Below are positions 25,884 through 35,104 of a DNA stretch of 64,000 bases, one piece after another. How positions within the stretch are numbered: the stretch's first letter is position 1; each line of letters opens with the position of its first letter. Under the pieces are notes generated by a model. The model worked only from the letters and a program-made list of their open reading frames with translations, did no database searches and was not told where the DNA came from. This DNA comes from Bacillus sp. AFS015802 (GTDB lineage Bacteria > Bacillota > Bacilli > Bacillales > Bacillaceae_B): NCBI RefSeq assembly GCF_002561455.1, contig NZ_NTUP01000012.1, positions 75,200 through 139,199 on the forward strand. Reading direction: 5' to 3'. The position numbers and the translations under genes were made by a program.

Positions 25884-26036
25884 ATGAAAGAGCTTGTAGA
25901 CTACTGTTACCTATGCCAAAAGCCCCTCTACTGCTTAGATGGTTTCTTTAACGGTGTACAAATGGAGGACGGGAAAAACTGTTGCTTTGAATGTGAGGAA
26001 CGAAGTCAAAAGGAGGAGATGTTAGATGAATCATGA
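25884..26036 (+). CDS. Small double-CxxC protein, coupled to alkD
   Basis: A 50-residue protein (MKELVDYCYLCQKPLYCLDG...) with CYLC and CFEC pairs plus two more Cys, the look of a small zinc ribbon. It ends with SQKEEMLDES and its stop lies inside the start of the alkD-like gene (11-base overlap), while the RBS of that gene lies within it. I do not recognise a family. Codon use and position support a real gene. Confidence 0.6.
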   Translation: MKELVDYCYLCQKPLYCLDGFFNGVQMEDGKNCCFECEERSQKEEMLDES

Positions 26037-26724
26037 GTATGCAGATCAGTTGATTGCCCTATTAAAGCACCATCAAAATAGTGCAAACCGGGAAGCGATG
26101 GAAGCCTATATGAGAAATCAATTTGAGTTCTTTGGTATCAAGACCCCGGAACGAACGGCTTTACTACGGGATTTTCTAAAGGAGAACGGTAAACCACCAA
26201 TTGAAGAATTGCCGGCCATCGTCCGTTCTCTTTGGTCTGAACCTCAAAGGGAATGTCAGTATGTCGCGCTTTCTCTTCTGGATAAGCAATCCAGGTATTT
26301 AGTGAAGGAGCACCTGCCGCTTCTGGAAGAAATGATCACCGATAAATCCTGGTGGGATACGATCGACCATATCGCTTCCAATCATGTGGGTAGAATCTTT
26401 CAAACGGAAGAAGACGACACTTACTTAGAGAAATGGATTCATTCAGATCATATGTGGTTGAACCGCATCGCCATACTGTATCAGTTGAAATATAAAGAAA
26501 AGACGGATGAGGCACGTCTGTTCAGATATATTTCCATGCACAATCAATCAAAGGAATTCTTTATTCAGAAGGCCATCGGCTGGGCTCTGCGTGAGTATTC
26601 AAAAACCAACCCGGAAGCGGTAGAAATGTTCATTGAAACCGTGGAACTTGCCCCATTGAGCAAACGGGAAGGCTTAAAGCACTTGAACAGGAAAGCAAAG
26701 TCAGAAAAATCAGTGAAGAAATAG
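26026..26724 (+). CDS. DNA alkylation repair protein (AlkD-type)
   Basis: A 232-residue HEAT-repeat-like protein of the AlkD family, DNA glycosylases that remove bulky N3/N7 alkylpurines without base flipping. Family signs: RNQFEFFGIKTPERTALLRDFLKENG, QYVALSLLDK, SWWDTIDHIASNHVG near residue 110 and AIGWALREYSKTNPEAV near 185, including the catalytic Asp in WWDTID. RBS AAAGGAGGAG precedes ATG 26026. It lies after a small Cys-rich gene in one unit. Confidence 0.9.
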   Translation: MNHEYADQLIALLKHHQNSANREAMEAYMRNQFEFFGIKTPERTALLRDFLKENGKPPIEELPAIVRSLWSEPQRECQYVALSLLDKQSRYLVKEHLPLLEEMITDKSWWDTIDHIASNHVGRIFQTEEDDTYLEKWIHSDHMWLNRIAILYQLKYKEKTDEARLFRYISMHNQSKEFFIQKAIGWALREYSKTNPEAVEMFIETVELAPLSKREGLKHLNRKAKSEKSVKK

Positions 26725-26847
26725 TGAAGGACCGATATCCTGCTAACCAGGGAATAAAAAGAAATTCCTATTTTTTATTCAGGTATTCACCCGGTTCTAA
26801 ATCTGGTATAAAGTAAAGAAAGATAGATTCGAGAGGGGCATTGGGAC

Positions 26848-28023
26848 ATGAATTGGAATGATTGCATCGAGAGAACGAATACTCACTCTGTTAAATGGTC
26901 ATTTCCTGACGGGGATGTGATCCCTATGTGCATAGCAGACATGGACTTTCAAGTTTCATCTGCGATTGTGGAAGCAATGAAAAAGAAGGCCGGGCATGGC
27001 ATCTACGGCTATACTACGTTCAGCGATCGATACTTTGAGTCCATCATTTCATGGTGGAAGAGACGCTTCCATATGGAAATAGAGAAAGAGTGGATCAGCT
27101 TCAGCCCGGGGATCATTCCGGGAATCAACGTATTGTTGTCTGTGTTGACGGAACCTGGAGACGCTGTCATCATTCAAGATCCCGTATATTATCCTTTTTA
27201 TAGTACGATTGAAAATCACGGCTGTTCGGTCATAAAAAACACGCTGGTCTATGGGGATGGGGTGTATTCCATTGATTTTGAGGATCTGGAAGCAAAAGCG
27301 GGCCGGTCAAATGCCAAGCTTTTGATTCTATGCAGTCCTCATAATCCTGTAGGACGGGTCTGGACAAAGGAAGAACTGCGGAGAATCGGGGATATTGCCA
27401 AGCGTCACGGCCTATGGATCATCTCGGACGAAATGCACGGAGACCTAGTATACGAAGGCTATGAACATATTCCGCTCTTTAAAGGGGATGAGAGTCTGTT
27501 GGAAAGAAGCATTCTGTGTGCAGCTCCAAGCAAAACGTTTAACATTGCAGGCCTTCAAACCTCCATCCTCCTCATCCCGAATAAAACCTTAAGAGAAAAA
27601 TATCAGGACAAGCTCACAGGATATGGTCTGATGAGGCCGAATGTGTTTGGGATTGAAGGGACCATCGCCGCCTATGAGGAAGGTGAACCGTGGTTACATG
27701 AGCTTCTGTTGGTGCTTGAGGAGAATAAACAGTATGTGCAGAACTATCTGGAGCAACATCTTCCGGAGCTCAAAGCCATCCAGCCTCAGGCCACCCATCT
27801 GATCTGGATTAACTGCACCGGATTGGAAATGGAAGGTAAAGAGCTATGCAGGTTCTTCTTAGAGAAAGCCAGAGTCAAATTCGACGAAGGTTTTAAATTT
27901 GGAGACAGCGGCCAATCCTTCGTCCGAATGAACATCGCCTGTCCCAAAGAGCGGGTCGACCTGGCACTAAGAAGGATGCACAAAGCCATTCTCGAACACC
28001 GTGTTGCCCGCAAACATGGTTAA
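26848..28023 (+). CDS. patB: PatB/MalY-type cystathionine beta-lyase (PLP enzyme)
   Basis: A 391-residue aminotransferase-fold enzyme of the MalY/PatB family that cleaves cystathionine or cysteine to thiols, pyruvate and ammonia. Family features: VIPMCIADMDFQVSSAI at residue 24, HGIYGYT, LLILCSPHNPVGRVWTKEEL near 165, ISDEMHGDLVYEG near 195 and the PLP lysine in APSKTFNIAGLQTS near 233. RBS GAGAGGGG lies before ATG 26848. It is a single gene with a terminator. Confidence 0.88.
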   Translation: MNWNDCIERTNTHSVKWSFPDGDVIPMCIADMDFQVSSAIVEAMKKKAGHGIYGYTTFSDRYFESIISWWKRRFHMEIEKEWISFSPGIIPGINVLLSVLTEPGDAVIIQDPVYYPFYSTIENHGCSVIKNTLVYGDGVYSIDFEDLEAKAGRSNAKLLILCSPHNPVGRVWTKEELRRIGDIAKRHGLWIISDEMHGDLVYEGYEHIPLFKGDESLLERSILCAAPSKTFNIAGLQTSILLIPNKTLREKYQDKLTGYGLMRPNVFGIEGTIAAYEEGEPWLHELLLVLEENKQYVQNYLEQHLPELKAIQPQATHLIWINCTGLEMEGKELCRFFLEKARVKFDEGFKFGDSGQSFVRMNIACPKERVDLALRRMHKAILEHRVARKHG

Positions 28024-28072
28024 AAAACAAAGGATGAACAGAAGTCGCCGCTTTTGTTCATCCTTTGTTTTT
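28024..28072 (+). terminator. Terminator of patB
   Basis: AAACAAAGGATGAACA and TGTTCATCCTTTGTTT form a 16-bp stem over a loop, then T-rich. Confidence 0.85.
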
Positions 28073-28153
28073 GAGCTTGGCCAAATAAAAAAATCTGCAG
28101 TTTTTCAACTATAAAGGGAACACTACCATATAGGCAAAAAACGAAGATAAATT

Positions 28154-28182
28154 TTGTCCATCACGAAAAAACATGTTAAACT
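28154..28182 (+). promoter_or_regulatory. Candidate promoter of kbl
   Basis: TTGTCC (28154-28159), 17 bases, TAAACT (28177-28182); each box matches consensus at four of six. It lies 108 bases before kbl, upstream of the cre site. Confidence 0.35.
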
Positions 28183-28257
28183 AAAAAATAGAACAATTCT
28201 TAGAAAACACAAAGATTCACCTGATAAATAATGTATTTTTGGAATGGACATTTGTTT

Positions 28258-28271
28258 TTAAAACGCTTACA
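28258..28271 (+). promoter_or_regulatory. CcpA cre site before kbl
   Basis: TTAAAACGCTTACA matches TGWAANCGNTNWCA at 13 of 14 positions (only G at position 2 differs). It lies just before the kbl RBS and is placed for CcpA road-block repression of threonine catabolism. Confidence 0.6.
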
Positions 28272-28289
28272 TAACAGGAGGACGAGTAT

Positions 28290-29480
28290 ATGACAAGTAA
28301 GTCGTTAGATCACTTTTTACAAGAAAACCTTGAAGATTTAAAATCACGCGGTTTGTATAATGAAATCGACCCATTGCAGGGTGCCAATGGACCGATGATC
28401 ACAGTGAACGGTAAAAAGCTTGTGAACCTTTCTTCTAATAACTATCTGGGACTCGCAACCGATGAACGCCTGAAGAAGGTGGCCATTGAAGCCGTGAAAG
28501 AATACGGTGTGGGAGCCGGTGCCGTACGTACCATCAATGGTACCCTTGACCTTCATGTGAAGCTTGAGGAAAAGCTTGCGAAATTCAAAGGAACAGAAGC
28601 CGCGATTGCGTATCAATCAGGTTTCAACTGTAATATGGCAGCCATTTCAGCTGTGATGGATAAGAATGATGCCATCCTTTCCGATGAATTGAACCACGCC
28701 TCCATCATTGACGGGTGTCGCCTTTCAAAAGCCAAGATCATCCGTTTTGGTCATTCCGATATGGAAGATCTCCGTGCGAAAGCGAAAGAAGCGAAGGAAT
28801 CAGGTCAATACAACAAAATCATGATCATCACGGACGGGGTATTCTCGATGGACGGGGATGTTTGTAAGCTTCCTGAAATCGTTGAGATCGCTGAAGAATT
28901 CGATATCATGACGTATGTAGATGATGCCCACGGTTCCGGTGTCCTTGGAAAGGGTGCAGGGACGGTCAAGCACTTTGGCCTGTCAGATAAAGTCGACTTC
29001 CAAATGGGTACGTTATCGAAAGCCATCGGTGTAGTCGGTGGATACGTGGCAGGAACGCAAAATCTGATTGATTGGTTAAAAGTCCGCTCCCGTCCATTCC
29101 TATTCTCTACTTCACTGACACCGGCAGACGTGACGGCCTGTACGGAAGCACTTGATCTTATCATGAATTCGACGGAGCTTCAGGATAATATGTGGGAAAA
29201 CAGCCGCTATCTGAAGGAAGAGCTGACGAAGCTTGGGTTTGACATCGGAAACAGTGAGACACCTATCACACCTGTCATCATCGGTGAAGAGCAGGCAACA
29301 CAGGACTTCAGTAAACGCCTGTATGAAGAAGGGGTTTATGCAAAATCCATTGTGTTCCCAACCGTACCAAGGGGAACTGGCCGTGTGAGAAACATGCCTT
29401 CCGCTGCACATACGAAGGAAATGCTTGATCAAGCGATCGCAGCGTATGAGAAGGTCGGAAAAGAAATGGGAATCATTTAA
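28290..29480 (+). CDS. kbl: Glycine C-acetyltransferase (2-amino-3-ketobutyrate CoA ligase)
   Basis: Kbl, 396 residues, PLP-dependent: cleaves 2-amino-3-ketobutyrate with CoA to glycine and acetyl-CoA. The alpha-oxoamine synthase signs are [16 protein letters not shown] near 48, [37 protein letters not shown] near 210 and the PLP lysine in [14 protein letters not shown] near 240. RBS AGGAGGA lies before ATG 28290. Followed by tdh, with a possible attenuator between. Confidence 0.95.
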   Translation: MTSKSLDHFLQENLEDLKSRGLYNEIDPLQGANGPMITVNGKKLVNLSSNNYLGLATDERLKKVAIEAVKEYGVGAGAVRTINGTLDLHVKLEEKLAKFKGTEAAIAYQSGFNCNMAAISAVMDKNDAILSDELNHASIIDGCRLSKAKIIRFGHSDMEDLRAKAKEAKESGQYNKIMIITDGVFSMDGDVCKLPEIVEIAEEFDIMTYVDDAHGSGVLGKGAGTVKHFGLSDKVDFQMGTLSKAIGVVGGYVAGTQNLIDWLKVRSRPFLFSTSLTPADVTACTEALDLIMNSTELQDNMWENSRYLKEELTKLGFDIGNSETPITPVIIGEEQATQDFSKRLYEEGVYAKSIVFPTVPRGTGRVRNMPSAAHTKEMLDQAIAAYEKVGKEMGII

Positions 29481-29489
29481 TCAAACAGC

Positions 29490-29523
29490 ATAGGGACTGG
29501 CATCATGTCAGCCCTATCTTTTT
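29490..29523 (+). terminator. Hairpin with T-tract between kbl and tdh
   Basis: ATAGGG-A-CTG... pairs with ...CAG-C-CCTAT (one mismatch), then CTTTTT. It may partly end the kbl transcript, so tdh could be transcribed at a lower level. Confidence 0.6.
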
Positions 29524-29559
29524 ACGATAACACCAAAGGGTAATGCAGGAGGAAAGACG

Positions 29560-30501
29560 ATGAAAAAGATTTTAGTAACAGGAGCATTGGGACAAATCGG
29601 TTCTGAGCTCACCAATAAGCTGCGTGACGTATACGGTTCGGATCATGTCATCGCAACGGATATCCGTGAGACGGATAGTCCGGTTGTGAAGAATGGCCCC
29701 TTTGAGCAACTTGATGTCACCGATGCAAGGAAGATGTTTGATATCGCCAAAACGAATAATGTGGACACCGTTATTCACTTAGCCGCCCTTCTATCGGCGA
29801 CGGCAGAAGCGAAACCGCTGCTGGCATGGAATTTGAACATGGGAGGACTTGTGAACGCCCTTGAAACGGCAAGAGAATTGAATTGCCAATTCTTCACGCC
29901 AAGCTCAATCGGTGCGTTTGGCCCGACAACACCTAAGGATTCGACCCCACAGGACACCATTATGCGTCCTACCACCATGTATGGAGTGAACAAAGTGTCA
30001 GGTGAGCTTCTTTCAGATTACTACTTTACAAAATTCGGAGTGGATACGAGAGGGCTTCGTTTCCCGGGTCTGATTTCATATGAAACCCTGCCAGGCGGAG
30101 GGACGACGGATTATGCTGTAGAAATCTACTACGAGGCAATCAAGAATAATCAGTATACGTCCTATATCGGGGAAGGAACTTACATGGATATGATGTATAT
30201 GCCGGATGCCCTTAATGCGATCATCGACCTGATGGAAGCGGACGGCTCAAAGCTTGAGCATCGCAATTCCTTTAATGTGTCAGCCATGAGCGTGGCTCCT
30301 GAAGACATTGCCGGAGCGATCCGTGTCCACCAACCCGATTTCAAGCTTGATTATAACGTAGACCCTGTTCGCCAAAGCATTGCCGAAAGCTGGCCAAACG
30401 CCATCGACTCCAGTGCAGCCATGAACGAATGGGGCTTCAAAGCACAATACGACCTAACCAAAATGACCGCTGACATGCTCGATAAACTAAAAACAAAATA
30501 A
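29560..30501 (+). CDS. tdh: L-threonine 3-dehydrogenase, NAD-dependent epimerase (SDR) type
   Basis: A 313-residue extended SDR protein: [18 protein letters not shown] at residue 4, [13 protein letters not shown] near 73, and the catalytic Tyr-Lys in [16 protein letters not shown] near 140. Such proteins next to kbl are threonine dehydrogenases unrelated to the zinc-dependent Tdh of B. subtilis. It forms 2-amino-3-ketobutyrate from threonine, which Kbl splits to glycine. RBS AGGAGGAA lies before ATG 29560. Confidence 0.9.
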   Translation: MKKILVTGALGQIGSELTNKLRDVYGSDHVIATDIRETDSPVVKNGPFEQLDVTDARKMFDIAKTNNVDTVIHLAALLSATAEAKPLLAWNLNMGGLVNALETARELNCQFFTPSSIGAFGPTTPKDSTPQDTIMRPTTMYGVNKVSGELLSDYYFTKFGVDTRGLRFPGLISYETLPGGGTTDYAVEIYYEAIKNNQYTSYIGEGTYMDMMYMPDALNAIIDLMEADGSKLEHRNSFNVSAMSVAPEDIAGAIRVHQPDFKLDYNVDPVRQSIAESWPNAIDSSAAMNEWGFKAQYDLTKMTADMLDKLKTK

Positions 30502-30505
30502 GTGA

Positions 30506-30541
30506 AAAGATCCCTATGAATCTTCATGGGGGTCTTTTTTT
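30506..30541 (+). terminator. Terminator of tdh
   Basis: AAAAGATCCC...ATGAA pairs with TTCAT...GGGGTCTTTT, then a T run. Confidence 0.8.
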
Positions 30542-30717
30542 ATCGCCTTTGGAAATACGACAAAAAGTGACAATTTTTGTTAGAATCAACGAGGGAAAAT
30601 GATATACTTAAGAGGAAAAGTGAAAAGCCAACCCCTTTTGTGGAAGAAAATGGTGAAAGAACCTTTGAATTATGCTAAAATTCAGAAGTCTAACACAATG
30701 ACATAAGGGGGATTCAG

Positions 30718-32268
30718 ATGAGAGAGAAAATGAAAACATTCGGTATACCTTTAGGAGTCATGGTACTATTTGTTGCCGCCCTGTTCATTCACCAGCTATT
30801 CCTCGTGAAAGAACTTCCGCAGCCAAATTGGAGCCGCTCACTCCCGCTTGATTATACCTCCAAAGAAAAACCCCAAGTTTTTCAAAACAATGGGGATGTA
30901 TATGTATCAAGTAAAGGTAAGGTCCACGCCCTGTCCATCAATGATCAATTGAACGTTTCAAACGAGAACGTCATTGGTACGAAAATTACAAGGGGCTATC
31001 CATTCTGGACGGATGGAAATCAGTTCATCTATTATAAAGATGGCAACTTAGTTCTGACCCGCAACCAAGAGGATGACGTTCTTTCCGAAGGGATCACCGG
31101 ATTGGGGACAGGGGAAGATCGAGTTTATTATTGGAGCAATGAAAAATTATTTGAGTATAGAATCGATGAAGGTTCTTCACAGGCAGTCCACACGTTCCAG
31201 TCTGAAATATCCGATATCCACGTCGGGCCGGACGGAAGTTCCATTGTTCAAGTGAAGAAGGATGATTCTCACGATCTAGTCTACTATATGAACGAAAACG
31301 GTGAAGTAACCGATAAGCCATTCCTTCTGGTCAACACCTCTGCGAACAAAAAAATGGATGGATTGACATTTAAAGTAAAGGATGGACAGCTAATCCTGCT
31401 TTATAGTGAGAAATCGCGTACGCAAGGCACGCTTTCTTACAGCGTGTACAAGGTACAGGCTCCATTACAAGAATTAGGGGATTCCATCCTGAGTGGAAAC
31501 AAAATGGAATTCGTGAATAAAAGTAACGGGGAAAAACTTGAAAGTCCCGGAGGCGTTCAATTCGTGGACGTAGGTGGAAAAGATTCCGTTGTGTTCACTT
31601 CAGAAGGACAGCAGGTCGGTGATAACAGCTCGGTCCGTCTGTACATGGCTCCGTTTGAAAATGGAGGCTCGTTGGAAGGGACCGCCATCAGCACGACCAA
31701 GCATGTAACGTATTCTCCTTTGCAAATAACGGACGAATCCTTGGTTTGGTTTAATTATGACGGTGGTACATATGAACTATATGGGGCTTCTCAGAATGAA
31801 CAAGTGATTTCAAAGAGTACAAATTGGTCCCAAAGGTCAGTGAGGGAAGCCCTTAACAACGGAGTCCTGATGATGTTCAGCAGTCTCGTGACCATCATGA
31901 CCTCTTTTTACTGGTTTTTACCGTCCTTGTTCCTGTTAATCCTGCTCTATATTTTCAGACCGAATGTATTTGAAAAGGACGGGGTCAGCTGGGCGGAATA
32001 TGCTTCGATTATCATCTTCATGCTTATGCCGATCAGCTATACATCTAAAGCCATGAACCCATATTTTTACCAGGTGGCACCCGAATACTTTGTGTTCCCC
32101 GGCAGCAGCTATGCATTGCTGGTGCTGTTAGGCGTCATCACCTGGGTGATCTGGAGAAAAGGAAGAGATCCCGAGTGGGGGTCTTTCGCGGGAGCCTTCT
32201 ACTTTATGGGAATTTATGTCCTATTCTATATCACCTCCATTGGGCCGTATATATTTAACCTATTTTAA
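30718..32268 (+). CDS. Membrane protein with extracytoplasmic propeller-like domain, unknown function
   Basis: A 516-residue protein that I do not recognise. It has an N-terminal membrane helix (GVMVLFVAALFIHQLFLV), an extracytoplasmic region to about residue 380 with repeated strands such as GDVYVSSKGKVHALS, NQFIYYKDGNLVLT and DRVYYWSNEKLFEY that suggest a beta-propeller, and four to five C-terminal membrane helices. It lies 32 bases before a sensor kinase gene and may be a ligand-sensing partner (inference). Confidence 0.65.
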   Translation: MREKMKTFGIPLGVMVLFVAALFIHQLFLVKELPQPNWSRSLPLDYTSKEKPQVFQNNGDVYVSSKGKVHALSINDQLNVSNENVIGTKITRGYPFWTDGNQFIYYKDGNLVLTRNQEDDVLSEGITGLGTGEDRVYYWSNEKLFEYRIDEGSSQAVHTFQSEISDIHVGPDGSSIVQVKKDDSHDLVYYMNENGEVTDKPFLLVNTSANKKMDGLTFKVKDGQLILLYSEKSRTQGTLSYSVYKVQAPLQELGDSILSGNKMEFVNKSNGEKLESPGGVQFVDVGGKDSVVFTSEGQQVGDNSSVRLYMAPFENGGSLEGTAISTTKHVTYSPLQITDESLVWFNYDGGTYELYGASQNEQVISKSTNWSQRSVREALNNGVLMMFSSLVTIMTSFYWFLPSLFLLILLYIFRPNVFEKDGVSWAEYASIIIFMLMPISYTSKAMNPYFYQVAPEYFVFPGSSYALLVLLGVITWVIWRKGRDPEWGSFAGAFYFMGIYVLFYITSIGPYIFNLF

Positions 32269-32300
32269 AAAACAAAGTATGAGTGAGACGGGTGACTAAT

Positions 32301-33566
32301 ATGATAGAGAAAATGAATCGTAAGATGACATATACATTTCATAATATAATCATGATCCTGATGGCTCTATCCGTGTTTCAGGTCATCGCGATACTCATGC
32401 TTGATAAGCCTTGGAACACCATTGCTTCCCTTCTTCTGGTAAGTGCTGCGGTGGCATTCCTTCTTCTCTTATTAAAAAAAGGGGATATGTTCATAGCAAA
32501 GCACAAAACACTTCTGGAAGAAGAAAACCAGCTATCCACCCTTCTCCACGCCCTCCCGGATTTTGTCTGCTTCAAGGATGGGGACGGCCGCTGGCTGAAG
32601 GTCAATCAGTTTGGGCGGAAATTGTACAATCTTGAGGGGATAGATTATGTCGGTAAGACAGATAGGGAGCTGGGTGAATTAGTGCCCTTTTTTAAAGATG
32701 CCTTTGACTATTGCATTGATTCAGATGAAGAGTCATGGAAAGCAGAACAAGTGACACGCTGTGAAGAAGGTTTTTATCTTCCGAACGGAGAGTTTAAGAC
32801 CTTTGATGTCATTAAAGTCCCTTTATTTCATTCGAATCATAAAAGAAAGGGACTGGTGATCATCGGCAGGGATATTTCCCAGCAGAAGATCGCGGAAGAA
32901 ATGCTGCTGCGTAAAGAGAAGCTTTCCGTGGTGGGGGAGCTGGCGGCAGGGATCGCACATGAAATCCGGAATCCCCTCACAAGCATAAAAGGCTTCATTC
33001 AACTGTTGAAGGAAAACGAGCATGTATCCGACCAATACCTTACCGTCATGTCCTCCGAGATGGACCGGATCAATCAAATCGTCGGGGAGCTGCTTATTCT
33101 ATCCAAGCCTCAAATGAGAACGTACCAGACATTCGATATGAGTGAGGTACTGCGGTATGTGGTAAAGGTCATGGGACATGAAGCCCTACTAAAAGGCATC
33201 ACGTTACATGTTAAGCTCCCAACATCACCGATCCATGTGTTCGGTGATAAGAATCAGTGCATACAGGTCCTCATCAATATCATTAAAAATGCGATCGAAT
33301 CCATGGATGAAGGGGATATCGACATCGACTGGAAACTAAGGGACCAGTCGGTGCTTATCGCCATTCAAGACCAGGGGATCGGGATCCCTCCCGATCGGTT
33401 AAAAAGACTGGGAGAGCCGTTCTTTACCCTGAAAGAAAAGGGAATGGGACTCGGTCTCACCATCAGTCAAAAAATCATCGAAGACCACAAGGGATCGCTT
33501 CTTATTGAGTCTGAAGTGGATAAGGGAACGAAGGTGGAGGTCACCTTTCCGGTTGAAACGATATAA
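32301..33566 (+). CDS. PAS-domain sensor histidine kinase, sporulation-kinase-like
   Basis: A 421-residue sensor kinase. Two N-terminal membrane helices (to about residue 55) are followed by a PAS domain (LHALPDFVCFKDGDGRWLKV), the phospho-acceptor GIAHEIRNPLTSIKGFIQLL near 220 and the ATPase domain with NIIKNAIESM, QDQGIGIPPDRL and KGMGLGLTIS. No response regulator is adjacent, as for kinases that feed the Spo0A phosphorelay. ATG 32301 fits GGGTGA better than GTG 32283. Confidence 0.85.
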   Translation: MIEKMNRKMTYTFHNIIMILMALSVFQVIAILMLDKPWNTIASLLLVSAAVAFLLLLLKKGDMFIAKHKTLLEEENQLSTLLHALPDFVCFKDGDGRWLKVNQFGRKLYNLEGIDYVGKTDRELGELVPFFKDAFDYCIDSDEESWKAEQVTRCEEGFYLPNGEFKTFDVIKVPLFHSNHKRKGLVIIGRDISQQKIAEEMLLRKEKLSVVGELAAGIAHEIRNPLTSIKGFIQLLKENEHVSDQYLTVMSSEMDRINQIVGELLILSKPQMRTYQTFDMSEVLRYVVKVMGHEALLKGITLHVKLPTSPIHVFGDKNQCIQVLINIIKNAIESMDEGDIDIDWKLRDQSVLIAIQDQGIGIPPDRLKRLGEPFFTLKEKGMGLGLTISQKIIEDHKGSLLIESEVDKGTKVEVTFPVETI

Positions 33567-33572
33567 TATTCT

Positions 33573-33605
33573 AGGCTGCTTCTTAATGGAGCAGCCTTTT
33601 TCTTT
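33573..33605 (+). terminator. Terminator of the sensor kinase unit
   Basis: AGGCTGCT and AGCAGCCT stem, with a T-rich tail (TTTTTCTTT). Confidence 0.8.
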
Positions 33606-33706
33606 ATAACAGAAATGGTTAATGAATGAGAGCGCGGGTGAATAGGATAAAAGGAGTGTTCGGGATAAGGGAGAACTGAAAAAACTATAAAGGAAGTGTC
33701 GCAGGT

Positions 33707-35044
33707 ATGACCAATGAAACGATCGTCCATTCTCTTCATCCATTAGGTCAGTTAGATAGGTTCAGGAAGGATCCGCTCTTATTTTTAGAAGAGCAGGCAA
33801 GTAAAAGTGAAGAAAGGGTTCAATTCCGTTTTGCCAACCGTACCGTTCATCTCTTGTTATGCCCTGCATTGGTCAAAGAGGTATTGGTCACCCAGTCCCG
33901 ATCCTTTCACAAATCAAACCAATTCAAGGAGCTTTCTCCCCTGATTGGAGAAGGACTTGTCACAAGTGAGTCTCCCCTACATACAAAGCAGAGGAAAATC
34001 ATTCAGCCGTATTTCACTCCAAAGCATATCCAGGGGTATATGAGCGAAATGATCGAGTCCGCCACTGTAATGATGGATGGGTGGGAGACGGGAAATCCCA
34101 GGGATATATCCAAAGATATGATGGAAGTGACATTGGCGGTCATTACGAAGACAATGTTCAATATGGATGTTCAGGAAGGGCATGAAAAAGTAGGGGTTCA
34201 TTTGGAAGCCATTTTGGAAACGGCTACGAAAAGGATCCGTTCTTTTTTTAAGCCGCCCTTATCATGGCCGCTTCCTGAGCTTTTACAATACAAGACATCC
34301 ATTCAGGCACTTAAGAGAGTCGTAGGGGAAATCATCCAACAAAGGGAAAGCCAAACGGAACAAAAAGAGGATTTACTCCATGCCTTATTGAATTCCCGTG
34401 ATGAAGCCGGCAATGGTATGAGCAGAGAACAACTGATGGATGAAGTAATGACCATCTTTGTGGCGGGTCATGAAACGACGGCCAATCTCCTTTCCTGGTT
34501 TTTGTATGTGTTGGAAAGCGATGAGAGTGTGAAAGAAAAGGTTTGCAGTGAAATTGATAAAGTAGTAGGTTCAGAAGAATTAAACGGTACCCATCTTTCC
34601 CATCTTCATTATACGCGCCAAACCCTTCAGGAAACGTTACGCCTGTATCCACCTGTATGGATGTTCGGGAGAGTGGCAGTGAAAGACGTAGAAGTCGGCA
34701 ATCACTTGATCAAGAAAGGCGAGAATGTCCTCCTCTCCCCGTATATCATGCATCGAAATAAGAAGTACTTCAAGGACCCACTTGTCTTTGACCCAGAGAG
34801 GTTTTCAAAGGACCAGGAGGGAAACATTCCTTCCTATGCTTACTTTCCATTCGGGGGTGGGGCGCGGGTCTGTATCGGCAATCACTTTGCCCTTCAAGAG
34901 GCATTGATCATTGCGGCCCTATACGTGAAGAAATTCACCTTCACCCTATCAGGTGATCACAAAACAGAATGTCATCCACTCATCACCCTCCGACCTAAAG
35001 GTGGACTATTTATGAAGGTCAAGAAAAGGGAGGCTGACTTGTAA
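33707..35044 (+). CDS. Cytochrome P450
   Basis: A 445-residue P450 monooxygenase. The heme-binding loop is FGGGARVCIGNHFA near residue 387 (Cys axial ligand), the I-helix oxygen-binding motif is AGHETTANLLSW near 250, and the ExxR motif is LQETLRLYPP near 307. No redox partner is fused. Residue patterns resemble the CYP fatty-acid/xenobiotic type with no clear substrate. RBS AAGGAAG before ATG 33707. It is a single gene. Confidence 0.9.
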   Translation: MTNETIVHSLHPLGQLDRFRKDPLLFLEEQASKSEERVQFRFANRTVHLLLCPALVKEVLVTQSRSFHKSNQFKELSPLIGEGLVTSESPLHTKQRKIIQPYFTPKHIQGYMSEMIESATVMMDGWETGNPRDISKDMMEVTLAVITKTMFNMDVQEGHEKVGVHLEAILETATKRIRSFFKPPLSWPLPELLQYKTSIQALKRVVGEIIQQRESQTEQKEDLLHALLNSRDEAGNGMSREQLMDEVMTIFVAGHETTANLLSWFLYVLESDESVKEKVCSEIDKVVGSEELNGTHLSHLHYTRQTLQETLRLYPPVWMFGRVAVKDVEVGNHLIKKGENVLLSPYIMHRNKKYFKDPLVFDPERFSKDQEGNIPSYAYFPFGGGARVCIGNHFALQEALIIAALYVKKFTFTLSGDHKTECHPLITLRPKGGLFMKVKKREADL

Positions 35045-35066
35045 GCGCGAGTTTAAGTAAACATCA

Positions 35067-35101
35067 TAAAAAAACCCAGGTTCAATTCGAACCTGGGTTT
35101 T
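35067..35101. terminator. Bidirectional terminator between P450 and yjiH-like gene
   Basis: AAAACCCAGGTTC, loop AATTC, GAACCTGGGTTTT; A and T tracts flank it on both sides. Confidence 0.9.
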
Positions 35102-35104
35102 CAC

